This document shows positions 1 through 7,827 of a stretch of DNA of 64,000 nucleotides, piece after piece. Within the stretch, counting starts at the first letter, position 1. Every line of letters starts with the position of its first letter. This stretch comes from Streptomyces sp. NBC_01241. GTDB lineage: Bacteria > Actinomycetota > Actinomycetes > Streptomycetales > Streptomycetaceae. The DNA is taken from assembly GCF_041435435.1 (NCBI RefSeq), contig NZ_CP108494.1:1612001-1676000 (forward strand). The letters run 5' to 3'. The notes under the pieces were generated by a model that saw nothing but the letters and a program-made list of their open reading frames with translations, ran no database searches and was not told where the DNA came from. The position numbers were made by a program, and so were the translations under genes.

Positions 1-510
1 GTGATGCTGCCGTTGATCTTCGCCCGGCTCGTCCACCAGGGCCCGCTGCCGCTCGTGCTGACGCCCACGCTGTTCCTGGTCCTCGGCCCGCTGGGCCAGT
101 CGACGACGGCGGTCAATCAGCTCGCCGATGTGGCGCCGGGGGCGATCGGGGCACCGTACGACGTGGGGCTGGGGGTGTTCGCCGTGCTGTACGGGGTGCC
201 GGTGATGGGCTTCGCGCTGATGTGGCTGGCGCTGGCCGTCGCGCTGGTCGTGCGCGCCGTCCGGAACGGCATGACGTTCAGCATGACGTGGTGGGGCTTC
301 ACCTTCCCCGTCGGTACGTGTGTCACGGGCGCCGCGGGCCTGGCCCGGCACACGGGTCTCGCGGCGTACACCTGGCTGGCCGTCGCGCTGTACGTGCTGC
401 TGGTGGCGGCGTGGGCGGTGGCCGGGCTGCGGACGCTGCGCGGGCTGCTCAGCGGAGCGCTGCTCGCAGCGCCGCAGGGGCCCGCACCAGTGACGGCCCG
501 TACCACGTGA
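1..510 (+). CDS. TDT/TehA-type (SLAC1-like) membrane transporter, C-terminal part
   Basis: This is the C-terminal 169 residues or so of a polytopic membrane protein; the 5' end lies before the window, so the GTG at base 1 is probably not the real start. Several hydrophobic helices are visible, with the segment FTFPVGTCVTGAAGL near residue 100, typical of the TDT (tellurite-resistance/dicarboxylate, SLAC1-like) anion-channel family. Such proteins move small anions such as C4-dicarboxylates, tellurite or sulfite; the substrate cannot be read here. The 3' end overlaps the tail of the convergent metal-receptor gene by 62 bases. The family call is fairly secure and the substrate is unknown. Confidence 0.7.
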   Translation: MMLPLIFARLVHQGPLPLVLTPTLFLVLGPLGQSTTAVNQLADVAPGAIGAPYDVGLGVFAVLYGVPVMGFALMWLALAVALVVRAVRNGMTFSMTWWGFTFPVGTCVTGAAGLARHTGLAAYTWLAVALYVLLVAAWAVAGLRTLRGLLSGALLAAPQGPAPVTARTT

Positions 511-1156
511 GGAATCGCCCGTCGACGAGCGCGGCGGGCAGTGCGGGGAAGGCCTCGGGGCCGTCGTCCGCGGTGAAGCGGTACGGCTCGTCGGGCAGGA
601 CGACGAGGTCGGCGCCCGCCGCGTTGAGCGCGTCGAGCGGGATACGGGGGTAGCGCTCGGCGTGGTCCGCGTAGACGTTCTCGACTCCGAGCCTGGCCAG
701 CACGTCTCCGGCGAAGGTGTCGTGGCCCAGCACCATCCAGGGCCTGCGCCAGACGGGTACGACCGCACGGCGTGGGGCACGGGGCGGCGGGAGTGCGGCC
801 CAGGCGGCCTCGGCCTCGTCCAGCCAGCGCGGCCTGGCCTGTCCGCAGGCGGTGGCCAGGACCCGTTCCAGTTCCTCGAAGGCCTGGTCGAGGGTGCGGA
901 CCGTGGTGACGAGCACCTCGATGCCGGCGGCCCCGATCGCCGCGAGGCCGGGCTCGCGGTTCTCCTCCTCGTTGGCGACGACGAGATCGGGCCGGAGCGC
1001 GACGATCGCCGCCACGTCGGGATTCTTGGTGCCGCCGATCCGGGCCACGGTCAACCCGGGCGGATGGGTGCACCAGTCGGTGACGCCGACCAGCAGGCCG
1101 GGGGCGGTGACGGCGACGGCCTCGGTGAGCGAGGGGACCAGGGAGACGACGCGCAC
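449..1156 (-). CDS. helical-backbone metal receptor (BtuF-like), no export signal
   Basis: This 235-residue protein starts directly with the BtuF/FhuD-like fold (MRVVSLVPSLTEAV) and has no signal peptide or lipobox, unlike the exported cobalamin- and siderophore-binding proteins of the same fold. The segment RPDLVVANEEENRE and the late WYGPSLVRAP tail are typical of cytosolic 'helical backbone metal receptor' proteins of actinobacteria. It starts with GTG 15 bases after the XRE-cupin gene stop, so the two are probably co-transcribed. No permease or ATPase is adjacent, so a transport role is unlikely; sensing or handling a metal or corrinoid is possible but not shown. The 3' end overlaps the convergent transporter gene. 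Confidence 0.65.
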   Translation of the reverse strand: MRVVSLVPSLTEAVAVTAPGLLVGVTDWCTHPPGLTVARIGGTKNPDVAAIVALRPDLVVANEEENREPGLAAIGAAGIEVLVTTVRTLDQAFEELERVLATACGQARPRWLDEAEAAWAALPPPRAPRRAVVPVWRRPWMVLGHDTFAGDVLARLGVENVYADHAERYPRIPLDALNAAGADLVVLPDEPYRFTADDGPEAFPALPAALVDGRFLTWYGPSLVRAPAALRAALR

Positions 1157-1171
1157 GGCGGACAGCCTCTC

Positions 1172-1717
1172 TCAGCGACGCGGGTCGAAGGTGGCGTCGA
1201 TGTGCTCGGCCACCGCGACGACCAGCAGACGCGTACCGGGCACCGCGGCCCGCCAGCGGTGGCGCACGCCACCGGACAGGAACAGCGTGTCGCCCTGCTC
1301 CAGCCGGTACGCCTGCCCCTCGGCCTCCACCTCCGCCGCGCCCTGCACCACGTACATCACCTCGTCGTTGCGGTGCTGGAACTCGCGCCCGAGGTCGAGC
1401 TCGCCGGTGAACTCCAGGGCGCTGAGCTGATGGCGTCCGCGCACCACCCTGCGTACCCCGTCGCCCTCGCCCGCCCGTACGACATCGACGGCGCGCGCCG
1501 AGTCCGCGGCGGCGCGCAACCGCGCCGTGCTGGTCTCCAGCGCTTCGGCGACCCGGTCCAGGGAGCGGGCGCTGGGCCGGGCCCGCTCGTTCTCGATCTG
1601 GCTGAGGAACGGCACGGACAGGCCGCTACGGGTGGCGACCGCGGCCAGTGTGAGCCCCAGGGATCTGCGCCGTCGGCGGACCGCGGCGCCTACGCGGAGT
1701 GCTTCCTTGTCGTCCAT
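1172..1717 (-). CDS. XRE-family regulator with C-terminal cupin domain
   Basis: This 181-residue regulator has an N-terminal helix-turn-helix (about residues 8-65, containing LTLAAVATRSGLSVPFLSQIE) and a C-terminal cupin_2 barrel (about 105-175, with HRNDEVMYVVQG and an LEQGDTLFLSGG turn). Proteins of this layout bind a small ligand or metal in the cupin and control nearby metabolic or transport genes. The ATG at 1715-1717 is the natural start, because the family begins a few residues before the HTH. The metal-receptor-like gene follows after 15 bases on the same strand and is the best candidate target or partner. The ligand is unknown. Confidence 0.75.
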   Translation of the reverse strand: MDDKEALRVGAAVRRRRRSLGLTLAAVATRSGLSVPFLSQIENERARPSARSLDRVAEALETSTARLRAAADSARAVDVVRAGEGDGVRRVVRGRHQLSALEFTGELDLGREFQHRNDEVMYVVQGAAEVEAEGQAYRLEQGDTLFLSGGVRHRWRAAVPGTRLLVVAVAEHIDATFDPRR

Positions 1718-1815
1718 GTCCGGCTCCCTCCCGACTCGTCATCCTCCCGGCTGCCGGCACATTACGCACACGGTTACGCAAGGTCGGCCGGTGGATGAGC
1801 GTCTTCCGGACAGCC

Positions 1816-1857
1816 GGAAGGGGTGGGTTACCGTCGTCGGCGGTGCCCACCCCTTCC
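1816..1857 (-). terminator. hairpin after the glycine-betaine transporter gene
   Basis: A 12-bp perfect stem (1816-1827 with 1846-1857, GGAAGGGGTGGG/CCCACCCCTTCC) around an 18-base loop starts 23 bases after the stop of the transporter gene. There is no U-tract. It probably ends the transporter operon before the XRE gene promoter. Confidence 0.6.
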
Positions 1858-1880
1858 CGTTTATCGGGTCCTGCAGGACT

Positions 1881-4517
1881 CTACTGCGGGGCCATCATGT
1901 CCGCGATGCCCGGATTCTTCTCCATCCAGGCCTTCACGGCCTCTTCCTCATGTCCCGCACCGCGCTTCTGGATCTGGTTCTCCAGGCCGGCGAGCTGGTC
2001 CTCGCTCAGCTTGAAGTTCTTGAACCACTTCGTCAGCTGCGGGTAGTTCTTCGGGAAGTCCTTGCTGGCGATGGTATGCAGCCGGTCGCCGTCGCCGAAG
2101 GCCTTCTCGGGGTCCTTCAGCCTGGTCATGCTGAACTCGTTGTACGCCCAGTGCGGCGTCCAGAGCAGCACCGCGATGGGCTCCTTCTTGGCGTACGCGC
2201 GCTTCAGCTCGGACAGCATGCCCGGCGTCGAGGAGTCGACGACCTTGTACTCCTTGTCCAGGCCGTACGTCGGCAGCACGTTCTTCTTGAGGTTCTCCAT
2301 CGTGGCGGTGCCCGGCTCGATGCCGACGATCCGGCCCTTGAACTGCGACCCCTTGCCATTGAGATCGGCGAGGGTCTTGACGTCCTTCACGTATGAGGGC
2401 ACCGCGACCTCGATGGACGTGGGGCCGTACCACGAACCGATGTCGGTCAGCTGGGAGCCGTACTTGTCCCAGTAGTTCTTCTGGGTGTACGGCAGCCAGC
2501 CGTCGAACTGCACGTCGATCTGGCCGCGCGACATCGCGGCGTACATCGGACCGACCTCGAACTGCTTGAGGTTGATCTTGTAGCCGCGCTCCTCCAGGAC
2601 CGCCTTCCACAGGTACGTGGCGGCGATGTCCTCCTCCCAGGGGAACCAGGCCATCTCGACGGCGCGGTCGCGCTCGTCCTTGCCGTTCGCACCCTTGGGC
2701 GCGGCGGCCTTGGCGACGGGGGTCCACTTGTCGGCGACGCCCGGGTTGGCCTTCAGCCAGGTACGGACGGCCTCCTGCTCCTTGCCGGTGCCCGACTTCT
2801 GGATCTGCGCCTCAAGACTGGTGAGCTGGCCCTCGCTCATCTTGAAGTTCTTGAGCCAGCTGCCGGCCTCGGGATTGTCCGCGGAGAAGCCCTTACGGGC
2901 CAGAGTGTGGATGCCGTCGCCCTTGCCCCAGAGGTTCTTGGGGTCCTTGAGCTTGGTGAGCTCGAACTGGTTGTACGCCCAGTGCGGCGACCAGAGCGGG
3001 ACGACGATCGGTTCCTTCTTGGCGTACGCGCGCTTCAGCTCGGCCAGCATCGACGGAGTGGAGCCGTCGACGACCTTGTACTCCTTGTCCAGGCCGTAGC
3101 CCGGCAGGATCTTGTCCTTGAGCAGGCCCATTTCACCGGCGCTCGGCTCGATGCCGACGATCCGGCCCTTGAACTGCGACGCCTTGCCCTTCAGGTCGTC
3201 CAGCGACTGGACGTCCTTCAGGTACGAGGGGACGGCCAGCTCCAGCGAGGTGGAACCGTACCAGGAGCCCATGTCCTCCAGGCGGTCCTGGTACTTCTTC
3301 CAGTAGCTGGCGTGGGTGACGGGGAGCCAGGAGTCGGTCTCGAAGTCGATCTGGCCGTTGGCCATACCGGTGTAGAGCGCACCGGCCTCGTACTGCTTGA
3401 CGTCGACCTGGTAACCGCGCCGCTCCAGCATCTCCTTCCAGAGGAAGGTGGAGGCGATGCCCTCGTCCCACGGGATGTAACCCATGCTGATCTTCTTGCC
3501 CGCGCCGACGTTCGAACCGTCGGCGGTGCCGGCGGACTTGCCCGAGCCGGACGAGCCGAAGATTCCCATGGCACCCGCGACGAGCGCGAGGACGACGATG
3601 CCGGAGACGGCGACGACGGGCTGCGGGCGGTAGTTCCAGATCTTCAGTCCGCCGGCCATCGACTGCGCCTTCGCCAGCGCGCGGCGGGCGAGCGGGGAGA
3701 CCTCGCGGCCGAGCGCGCCGGTCATCCGGTCCAGGTACATCGCCACGATGACGATGGAGATGCCCGCCTCGAAGCCGAGGCCGACGTCGACGTTGCCGAT
3801 GGCGCGGTAGACGGCGCCACCGAGGCCGCCGCCGCCGACCATGCCGGCGATGACCACCATGGACAGGCCCAGCATGATGACCTGGTTGATGCCTGCCATG
3901 ATCGTGGGCAGGGCGAGCGGCAGCTGGACCCGCAGCAGGGTGTTGCGCCGGGTGGTGCCGAACGCTTCGGCCGCCTCGACGAGTTCGCCGTCGACCTGGC
4001 GGATGCCGAGCTCGGTCATCCGGACGCCCGGAGGCAGCGAGAAGATGATGGTGGCGATGATGCCGGGCACCACGCCGACGCCGAAGAAGATCACGCCGGG
4101 GATCAGGTAGACCATGGCGGGCATGGTCTGCATGAAGTCCAGGACCGGCCGGGTCACCGCGCTGACGGTCTTCGAACGGGACGCCCAGATGCCCAGCGGC
4201 ACGGACAGCACCAGCGCGATGATGGTGGCGACGAGCACCAGGGTGACGGTGTCCATCGCTTCGTCCCACAGCTCGACGGAGTCGATGAGGGCGAAGCCCA
4301 CGAAGGCGAGCACACCCGCGAGAAGACCGCGCAGCCACCAGGCGATGACGGCGACGATGCCCGCGAAGAGCAGCGGTGCGGGGGCGGAGAGCACGGCGGC
4401 TATGCCGTCGAACATGCCGCTGACGATCGAGCTGATCGCGTCGAACAGCCAGGAGAGGTGGGTCTGCAGCCAATCGACCGCGGAGTCGACCCAGTCACCG
4501 AGAGGGAGCCTAAACAC
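1881..4517 (-). CDS. glycine betaine/proline ABC transporter: permease fused to two substrate-binding domains
   Basis: This 878-residue protein joins three modules. Residues about 1-290 form a ProW/OpuAB-like permease with several membrane helices and the EAA loop (EAAEAFGTTRRNTLLRVQLP, near residue 185). A further membrane helix lies near 300-322. Two tandem OpuAC-type binding domains follow, at about 339-595 and 620-878, both outside the membrane. Each keeps the aromatic motifs used by betaine-binding proteins: PWDEG or PWEED, WYG[SP]TS, and [SP/TP]HWAYN. The domains are similar but not identical (for example LPVTHASYW against LPYTQKNYW). Single-domain OpuA fusions are known; tandem receptor domains are less common. 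The start GTG overlaps the ATPase gene by 8 bases, so the two genes are translationally coupled. The role is import of osmoprotectant such as betaine. Confidence 0.85.
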   Translation of the reverse strand: MFRLPLGDWVDSAVDWLQTHLSWLFDAISSIVSGMFDGIAAVLSAPAPLLFAGIVAVIAWWLRGLLAGVLAFVGFALIDSVELWDEAMDTVTLVLVATIIALVLSVPLGIWASRSKTVSAVTRPVLDFMQTMPAMVYLIPGVIFFGVGVVPGIIATIIFSLPPGVRMTELGIRQVDGELVEAAEAFGTTRRNTLLRVQLPLALPTIMAGINQVIMLGLSMVVIAGMVGGGGLGGAVYRAIGNVDVGLGFEAGISIVIVAMYLDRMTGALGREVSPLARRALAKAQSMAGGLKIWNYRPQPVVAVSGIVVLALVAGAMGIFGSSGSGKSAGTADGSNVGAGKKISMGYIPWDEGIASTFLWKEMLERRGYQVDVKQYEAGALYTGMANGQIDFETDSWLPVTHASYWKKYQDRLEDMGSWYGSTSLELAVPSYLKDVQSLDDLKGKASQFKGRIVGIEPSAGEMGLLKDKILPGYGLDKEYKVVDGSTPSMLAELKRAYAKKEPIVVPLWSPHWAYNQFELTKLKDPKNLWGKGDGIHTLARKGFSADNPEAGSWLKNFKMSEGQLTSLEAQIQKSGTGKEQEAVRTWLKANPGVADKWTPVAKAAAPKGANGKDERDRAVEMAWFPWEEDIAATYLWKAVLEERGYKINLKQFEVGPMYAAMSRGQIDVQFDGWLPYTQKNYWDKYGSQLTDIGSWYGPTSIEVAVPSYVKDVKTLADLNGKGSQFKGRIVGIEPGTATMENLKKNVLPTYGLDKEYKVVDSSTPGMLSELKRAYAKKEPIAVLLWTPHWAYNEFSMTRLKDPEKAFGDGDRLHTIASKDFPKNYPQLTKWFKNFKLSEDQLAGLENQIQKRGAGHEEEAVKAWMEKNPGIADMMAPQ

Positions 4518-5649
4518 TGGCCACCTTCTTCGTGTCGACCGTGCCGGGCCTGACGTCCTGCGGGATCTCGGCGGGGGTCATCGGCTCGCCGAGGACGGCG
4601 AGCAGCCGGGCCCGCGGTACGACGCCGACGAGCTTGCCCGTGGTGTCGGTCACGGCGACCGCCACGCCGCTCTGCGAGCACGGCGTGAAGAGGTCGATGA
4701 TCGGCGTGGACTCGGTGACGGTGGCCGGGGCGGCCGCCAGGACGTCGGCGGGGGTACGCAGTTCCTTGCCGTCGTCCGTGGTGGTGCCCATGACCGTGTG
4801 CGGCTCGGCCATGATCGCGCCCGCGGTCAGCACCCGGGAGCGGTCGACGTCCTGGGTGAAGGAGGCGACGTAGTCGTTGGCCGGGGTGACGAGGATGTCC
4901 TCGGCGGTGCCGAGCTGGACGATCTTCCCGTCGCGCATCACGGCGATGCGGTCGCCGAGGCGCATGGCCTCGTTGAGGTCGTGGGTGATGAAGACGATCG
5001 TCTTCTTCAGGCGCTTCTGCAGTTCGAGCAGCTGGTCCTGCATGTCGCGGCGGATCAGCGGGTCGAGCGCGCTGAAGGACTCGTCCATCAGCAGCAGGTC
5101 GGCGTCGGTGGCCAGGGCGCGGGCCAGGCCGACGCGCTGCTGCATACCGCCGGACAGCTCGTCGGGCCAGGACTTCTCCCAGCCGGCGAGACCGGTCATC
5201 TCCAGCGCCTCGGCGGCGCGCTTCTCGCGCTCGGCGCGCGGCACACCCTGCACTTCGAGGCCGTATCCGGCGTTCTCCAGCACGCTGCGGTGGGGGAAGA
5301 GCGCAAAGTGCTGGAACACCATGCTGATCTTCGAGGACCGGACGTGGCGCAGTTCGGCGGGGCTCAGAGCGGTCAGATCCTGGCCGTCGAACAGGACGCG
5401 TCCGGCTGTGGGCTCCAGAAGTCCGTTGAGCATCCGCAGCAACGTGGACTTTCCGGACCCGGACAGACCCATCACGACGAAGATCTGTCCCGGTTCGACG
5501 GTGAACGAGGCGTCGATCACCGCTGCGGTCGTTCCGTCGGCGCGCAGCGCGTCGCGGTCGGCGCCGCTTTCGAGCTTCTGCACGGCTTGATCGGGTCGTC
5601 TGCCAAACACCTTGTACAAATGTTCGGCTTGCAGCCTTGACACATACAC
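4510..5649 (-). CDS. glycine betaine/proline ABC transporter ATPase with CBS domains
   Basis: This 379-residue ATPase of the ProV/OpuAA type energises the fused permease-receptor encoded next in the operon. The Walker A is GLSGSGKST (about residue 59), the signature is LSGGMQQRVGLARAL, and the Walker B ends LLLMDESFSALDP. Residues about 270-365 form a CBS pair, which in this family senses ionic strength or nucleotides such as c-di-AMP. The GTG at 5647-5649 gives the usual start (MYVSRLQAEHLYKVFGR). The stop overlaps the permease start by 8 bases. An attenuator-like leader lies directly upstream (see 5666-5762), so regulation probably acts on transcript elongation as well as on ATPase activity. 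Confidence 0.9.
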   Translation of the reverse strand: MYVSRLQAEHLYKVFGRRPDQAVQKLESGADRDALRADGTTAAVIDASFTVEPGQIFVVMGLSGSGKSTLLRMLNGLLEPTAGRVLFDGQDLTALSPAELRHVRSSKISMVFQHFALFPHRSVLENAGYGLEVQGVPRAEREKRAAEALEMTGLAGWEKSWPDELSGGMQQRVGLARALATDADLLLMDESFSALDPLIRRDMQDQLLELQKRLKKTIVFITHDLNEAMRLGDRIAVMRDGKIVQLGTAEDILVTPANDYVASFTQDVDRSRVLTAGAIMAEPHTVMGTTTDDGKELRTPADVLAAAPATVTESTPIIDLFTPCSQSGVAVAVTDTTGKLVGVVPRARLLAVLGEPMTPAEIPQDVRPGTVDTKKVASV

Positions 5650-5665
5650 CTCGCGGGTTGAACCG

Positions 5666-5698
5666 AAAAACGGTCTGCCACCCCCTCCGGCAGACCGT
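5666..5698 (-). terminator. U-tailed intrinsic terminator in the leader of the betaine operon
   Basis: On the minus strand a perfect 10-bp stem (5698-5689 with 5679-5670, ACGGTCTGCC/GGCAGACCGT) with a 9-base G-rich loop is followed by a run of T (5670-5666). It ends only 16 bases before the GTG start of the ATPase gene and after no coding sequence, so it looks like an attenuator rather than the end of another gene. A U-tract is unusual for this genome; most other hairpins in the window lack one. Confidence 0.7.
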
Positions 5699-5762
5699 GG
5701 AGCGACGCGGATTCGGCCCGCATGGCACGTGCGGTAGTTGAAATTGCTACGTGCTCCGCTCC
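5699..5762 (-). ncRNA. candidate structured leader RNA (three-way junction) before the betaine transporter
   Basis: Read on the minus strand, these 64 bases fold into a compact three-way junction. P1 pairs GGAGCG (5762-5757) with CGCTCC (5704-5699). P2 pairs GCACGT (5754-5749) with ACGTGC (5730-5725). P3 pairs GCGG (5721-5718) with CCGC (5710-5707) around the loop GCCGAAT. The junction strands are only 2, 3 and 2 bases. The terminator stem starts at the very next base, and its loop (GGAGGGGGT) can pair with the CTCC of the P1 3' strand, so alternative folds are possible. This is the layout of a riboswitch or attenuator. I do not recognise the class, and the ligand is unknown. Confidence 0.45.
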
Positions 5763-5779
5763 GGCTGCGCGCCTGCCCT

Positions 5780-5817
5780 CACTTACACGAGCCAAACACA
5801 AGAGTGACCCAGCTCAC
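5780..5817 (-). promoter_or_regulatory. possible promoter with a CRP-like palindrome for the betaine operon
   Basis: GTGA-N6-TCAC (5804-5817) is a perfect inverted repeat resembling a CRP-type site. On the minus strand a weak -10-like TAAGTG lies at 5785-5780, and the palindrome covers the -35 position. Transcription starting near 5773 would begin about ten bases before the structured leader. Motif positions are read directly; the promoter assignment is inferred. Confidence 0.35.
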
Positions 5818-5905
5818 ATATGCGCGGGCACCGTTGGGAGCGGGGCCGCCCCCGGCCCGGACCTCCCTGACGGCCGGTGCCGCCCTCGGCTCGGCCGCCC
5901 TCGGC

Positions 5906-5929
5906 TGCCGGTGCCGGTGCCGGTGCCGG
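5906..5929. repeat. four tandem TGCCGG hexamers
   Basis: Four exact copies of TGCCGG lie in the divergent intergenic region, 44 bases before the exonuclease start. The rest of the 323-base gap holds the leader RNA and promoter described separately, and no further gene. The repeat is of the slippage-prone simple type; no function is evident. Confidence 0.8.
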
Positions 5930-5972
5930 TGAGGTGCGACGGGCTGTCAGTGGGGTGCGGCATCATCGGGGT

Positions 5973-6896
5973 GTGACGCGACGCCTGATGCTCCTCGACA
6001 CCGCCTCCCTCTACTACCGCGCCTACTTCGGGGTCCCCGATTCGGTACGCGCCCCGGACGGGACACCGGTCAACGCCGTGCGCGGGCTGCTCGATTTCAT
6101 CGGGCGCCTGGTGCAGGACCACCGGCCGGACGACCTGGTCGCCTGCATGGACGCGGACTGGCGGCCGCACTGGCGGGTGGAGCTGATCCCTACGTACAAG
6201 GCGCACCGGGTCGCGGTGGAGACCGCCGAGGGACTGCCCGACGAGGAGGAGACCCCCGACACCCTGGCCCCGCAGGTGCCGGTCATCGAGGACGTGCTCG
6301 ACGCGCTCGGCATCGCCCGGGTCGGCGTCGCGGACTACGAGGCGGACGACGTGATCGGCACGCTCACGGGCCTGGCCACCGGCCCCGTGGACATCGTCAC
6401 CGGCGACCGGGATCTCTATCAGCTGGTCGACGACGCCCGCGGGGTGCGGGTGCTCTACCCGCTGAAGGGGGTCGGCTCGCTCCAGCTGACGGACGAGGCG
6501 TGGCTGCGGGAGAAGTACGGGGTGGACGGCTCCGGATACGTCGATCTGGCCCTGCTGCGCGGCGACCCGAGCGACGGGCTGCCCGGCGTCCCCGGGATCG
6601 GCGAGAAGACGGCGGCGAAATTGCTGGACGCCTTCGGTGATCTGGCCGGAATCATGGCCGCGGTCGACGATCCGGCCGCCAAGCTGACACCCTCGCAGCG
6701 CAAGCGGCTCGACGAGGCCCGGGACTACGTCGCCGTCGCACCGAAGGTGGTCCGCGTCGCCGGTGACGTACCCCTGCCGGAGTTCGACCCCGCGCTGCCC
6801 TCCGAGCCGCGCGATCCGGTCGCACTCGAAGCCCTCGCGAAGCGGTGGGGGCTGGGCGGCGCACTGCAACGCCTGCTCTCCGCACTGCACGCCTGA
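5973..6896 (+). CDS. 5'-3' exonuclease (PolA N-terminal-like, FEN superfamily)
   Basis: This 307-residue stand-alone nuclease corresponds to the 5' nuclease domain of DNA polymerase I. It acts on flaps and RNA primers with divalent metal ions. Visible motifs are LLDTASLYYRAYF at the N-terminus, YEADDVIGTL (metal-binding acidic residues, about residue 128), VTGDRDLYQLV, and the helix-hairpin-helix DGLPGVPGIGEKTAAKLL (about 195-212). The open frame extends upstream to 5877, but that part is simple repeat; GTG at 5973 (MTRRLMLLDT) matches the family start. The gene appears monocistronic, and the next gene has its own iron-box promoter. Confidence 0.88.
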   Translation: MTRRLMLLDTASLYYRAYFGVPDSVRAPDGTPVNAVRGLLDFIGRLVQDHRPDDLVACMDADWRPHWRVELIPTYKAHRVAVETAEGLPDEEETPDTLAPQVPVIEDVLDALGIARVGVADYEADDVIGTLTGLATGPVDIVTGDRDLYQLVDDARGVRVLYPLKGVGSLQLTDEAWLREKYGVDGSGYVDLALLRGDPSDGLPGVPGIGEKTAAKLLDAFGDLAGIMAAVDDPAAKLTPSQRKRLDEARDYVAVAPKVVRVAGDVPLPEFDPALPSEPRDPVALEALAKRWGLGGALQRLLSALHA

Positions 6897-6930
6897 CTCC
6901 GACCCTCCCCAGCATCTGACCGAGATGCTA

Positions 6931-6948
6931 GCTTAGGTAAGCCTAAGC
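6931..6948 (+). promoter_or_regulatory. iron box (DmdR/IdeR-type operator)
   Basis: A perfect palindrome GCTTAGG-TAAG-CCTAAGC lies 21 bases before the start of the siderophore-interacting protein gene. It matches the TTAGGTTAGGCTAACCTAA-type consensus of actinobacterial iron repressors (DmdR1, IdeR, DtxR). Iron-replete repression of the downstream gene is the expected effect. Confidence 0.85.
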
Positions 6949-6969
6949 AATCGGAGCAGGGAGAACCTC

Positions 6970-7812
6970 GTGGCTGAACGACCGGCACGGCAGGCACCCA
7001 AGGCGCAGGGGGCCCACGTTCTGCGCACCGAGCAGATCACCCCGCACATGGTCCGTGTGGTGCTCGGCGGTGACGGTCTCGCCGATTTCGGGCTCTCCGG
7101 GTTCACCGACCACTACGTCAAACTCTGCTTCGCCCCCGAGGGCGCGGACTACGCGCACCCGTTCGACATGGCCCGCATCCGCGCGGAACAGCCCCGGGAG
7201 CTGTGGCCCACCACCCGCACGTACACGGTGCGCTCCTGGGATCCGGTCGCCCGGGAGCTGGCCATCGACTTCGTGGTCCATGGCGACGAGGGCCTCGCCG
7301 GCCCCTGGGCGATGCGGGCGGCCCCGGGCGATCCGGTGACGTTCCTCGGCCCGGGCGGGGGCTACGGCCCGGACACCTCGGCGGACTGGCACCTTCTGGC
7401 GGGCGACGAGAGCGCCCTCCCGGCCATCGCGGCGACCCTGGAGCAGATACCGGCGGGCGCGGTGGTGCACGCGTTCATCGAGGTGACGGACGCGGCGGAG
7501 GAGCAGAAGATCGTGACGCCCGACGGCGTCGAGGTGACCTGGCTGCACCGCGGGGAGCGACCGGTCGGCGAGGTACTGACCGCCGCGGTGAAGGAGCTGG
7601 AGTTCCCGGCGGGCGAGGTCCAGGCGTTCGTCCACGGCGAGGCGGGCTTCGTGAGGGACATCCGCCGTCATCTGCGCCTGGAGCGCAAGATCCCGCTCCC
7701 CCAGCTGTCCATCTCCGGCTACTGGCGGCTCGGCCAGAACGACGACGCCTGGCGCTCGGTCAAGCGCGAGTGGAACGCGCAGGTGGAGCACGAGCAGGAG
7801 ACGGCGGCATAG
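6970..7812 (+). CDS. siderophore-interacting protein (FAD-dependent ferric-siderophore reductase family)
   Basis: This 280-residue cytosolic flavoprotein of the ViuB/SIP family reduces ferric siderophores to release iron. The FAD-binding motif RTYTVRSWD is near residue 80, followed by the PGGGYGPD loop, a NAD(P)H-binding SIP domain with GDESALPAI (about 140) and the C-terminal signature SGYWRLGQND. It starts with GTG at 6970 after a GGAGCAGGGAG ribosome-binding region. The upstream iron box fits iron-dependent repression. A strong hairpin 15 bases after the stop ends the single-gene unit. No siderophore synthesis or uptake genes are in this window. Confidence 0.92.
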   Translation: MAERPARQAPKAQGAHVLRTEQITPHMVRVVLGGDGLADFGLSGFTDHYVKLCFAPEGADYAHPFDMARIRAEQPRELWPTTRTYTVRSWDPVARELAIDFVVHGDEGLAGPWAMRAAPGDPVTFLGPGGGYGPDTSADWHLLAGDESALPAIAATLEQIPAGAVVHAFIEVTDAAEEQKIVTPDGVEVTWLHRGERPVGEVLTAAVKELEFPAGEVQAFVHGEAGFVRDIRRHLRLERKIPLPQLSISGYWRLGQNDDAWRSVKREWNAQVEHEQETAA

Positions 7813-7827
7813 CACCGGTTCCTTCCC

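Noticed and set aside
5699-5762. c-di-AMP (ydaO) riboswitch
   Set aside because: Only the GCCGAAT element is reminiscent. The second half of the ydaO motif and its length (over 120 bases) are missing before the start codon.
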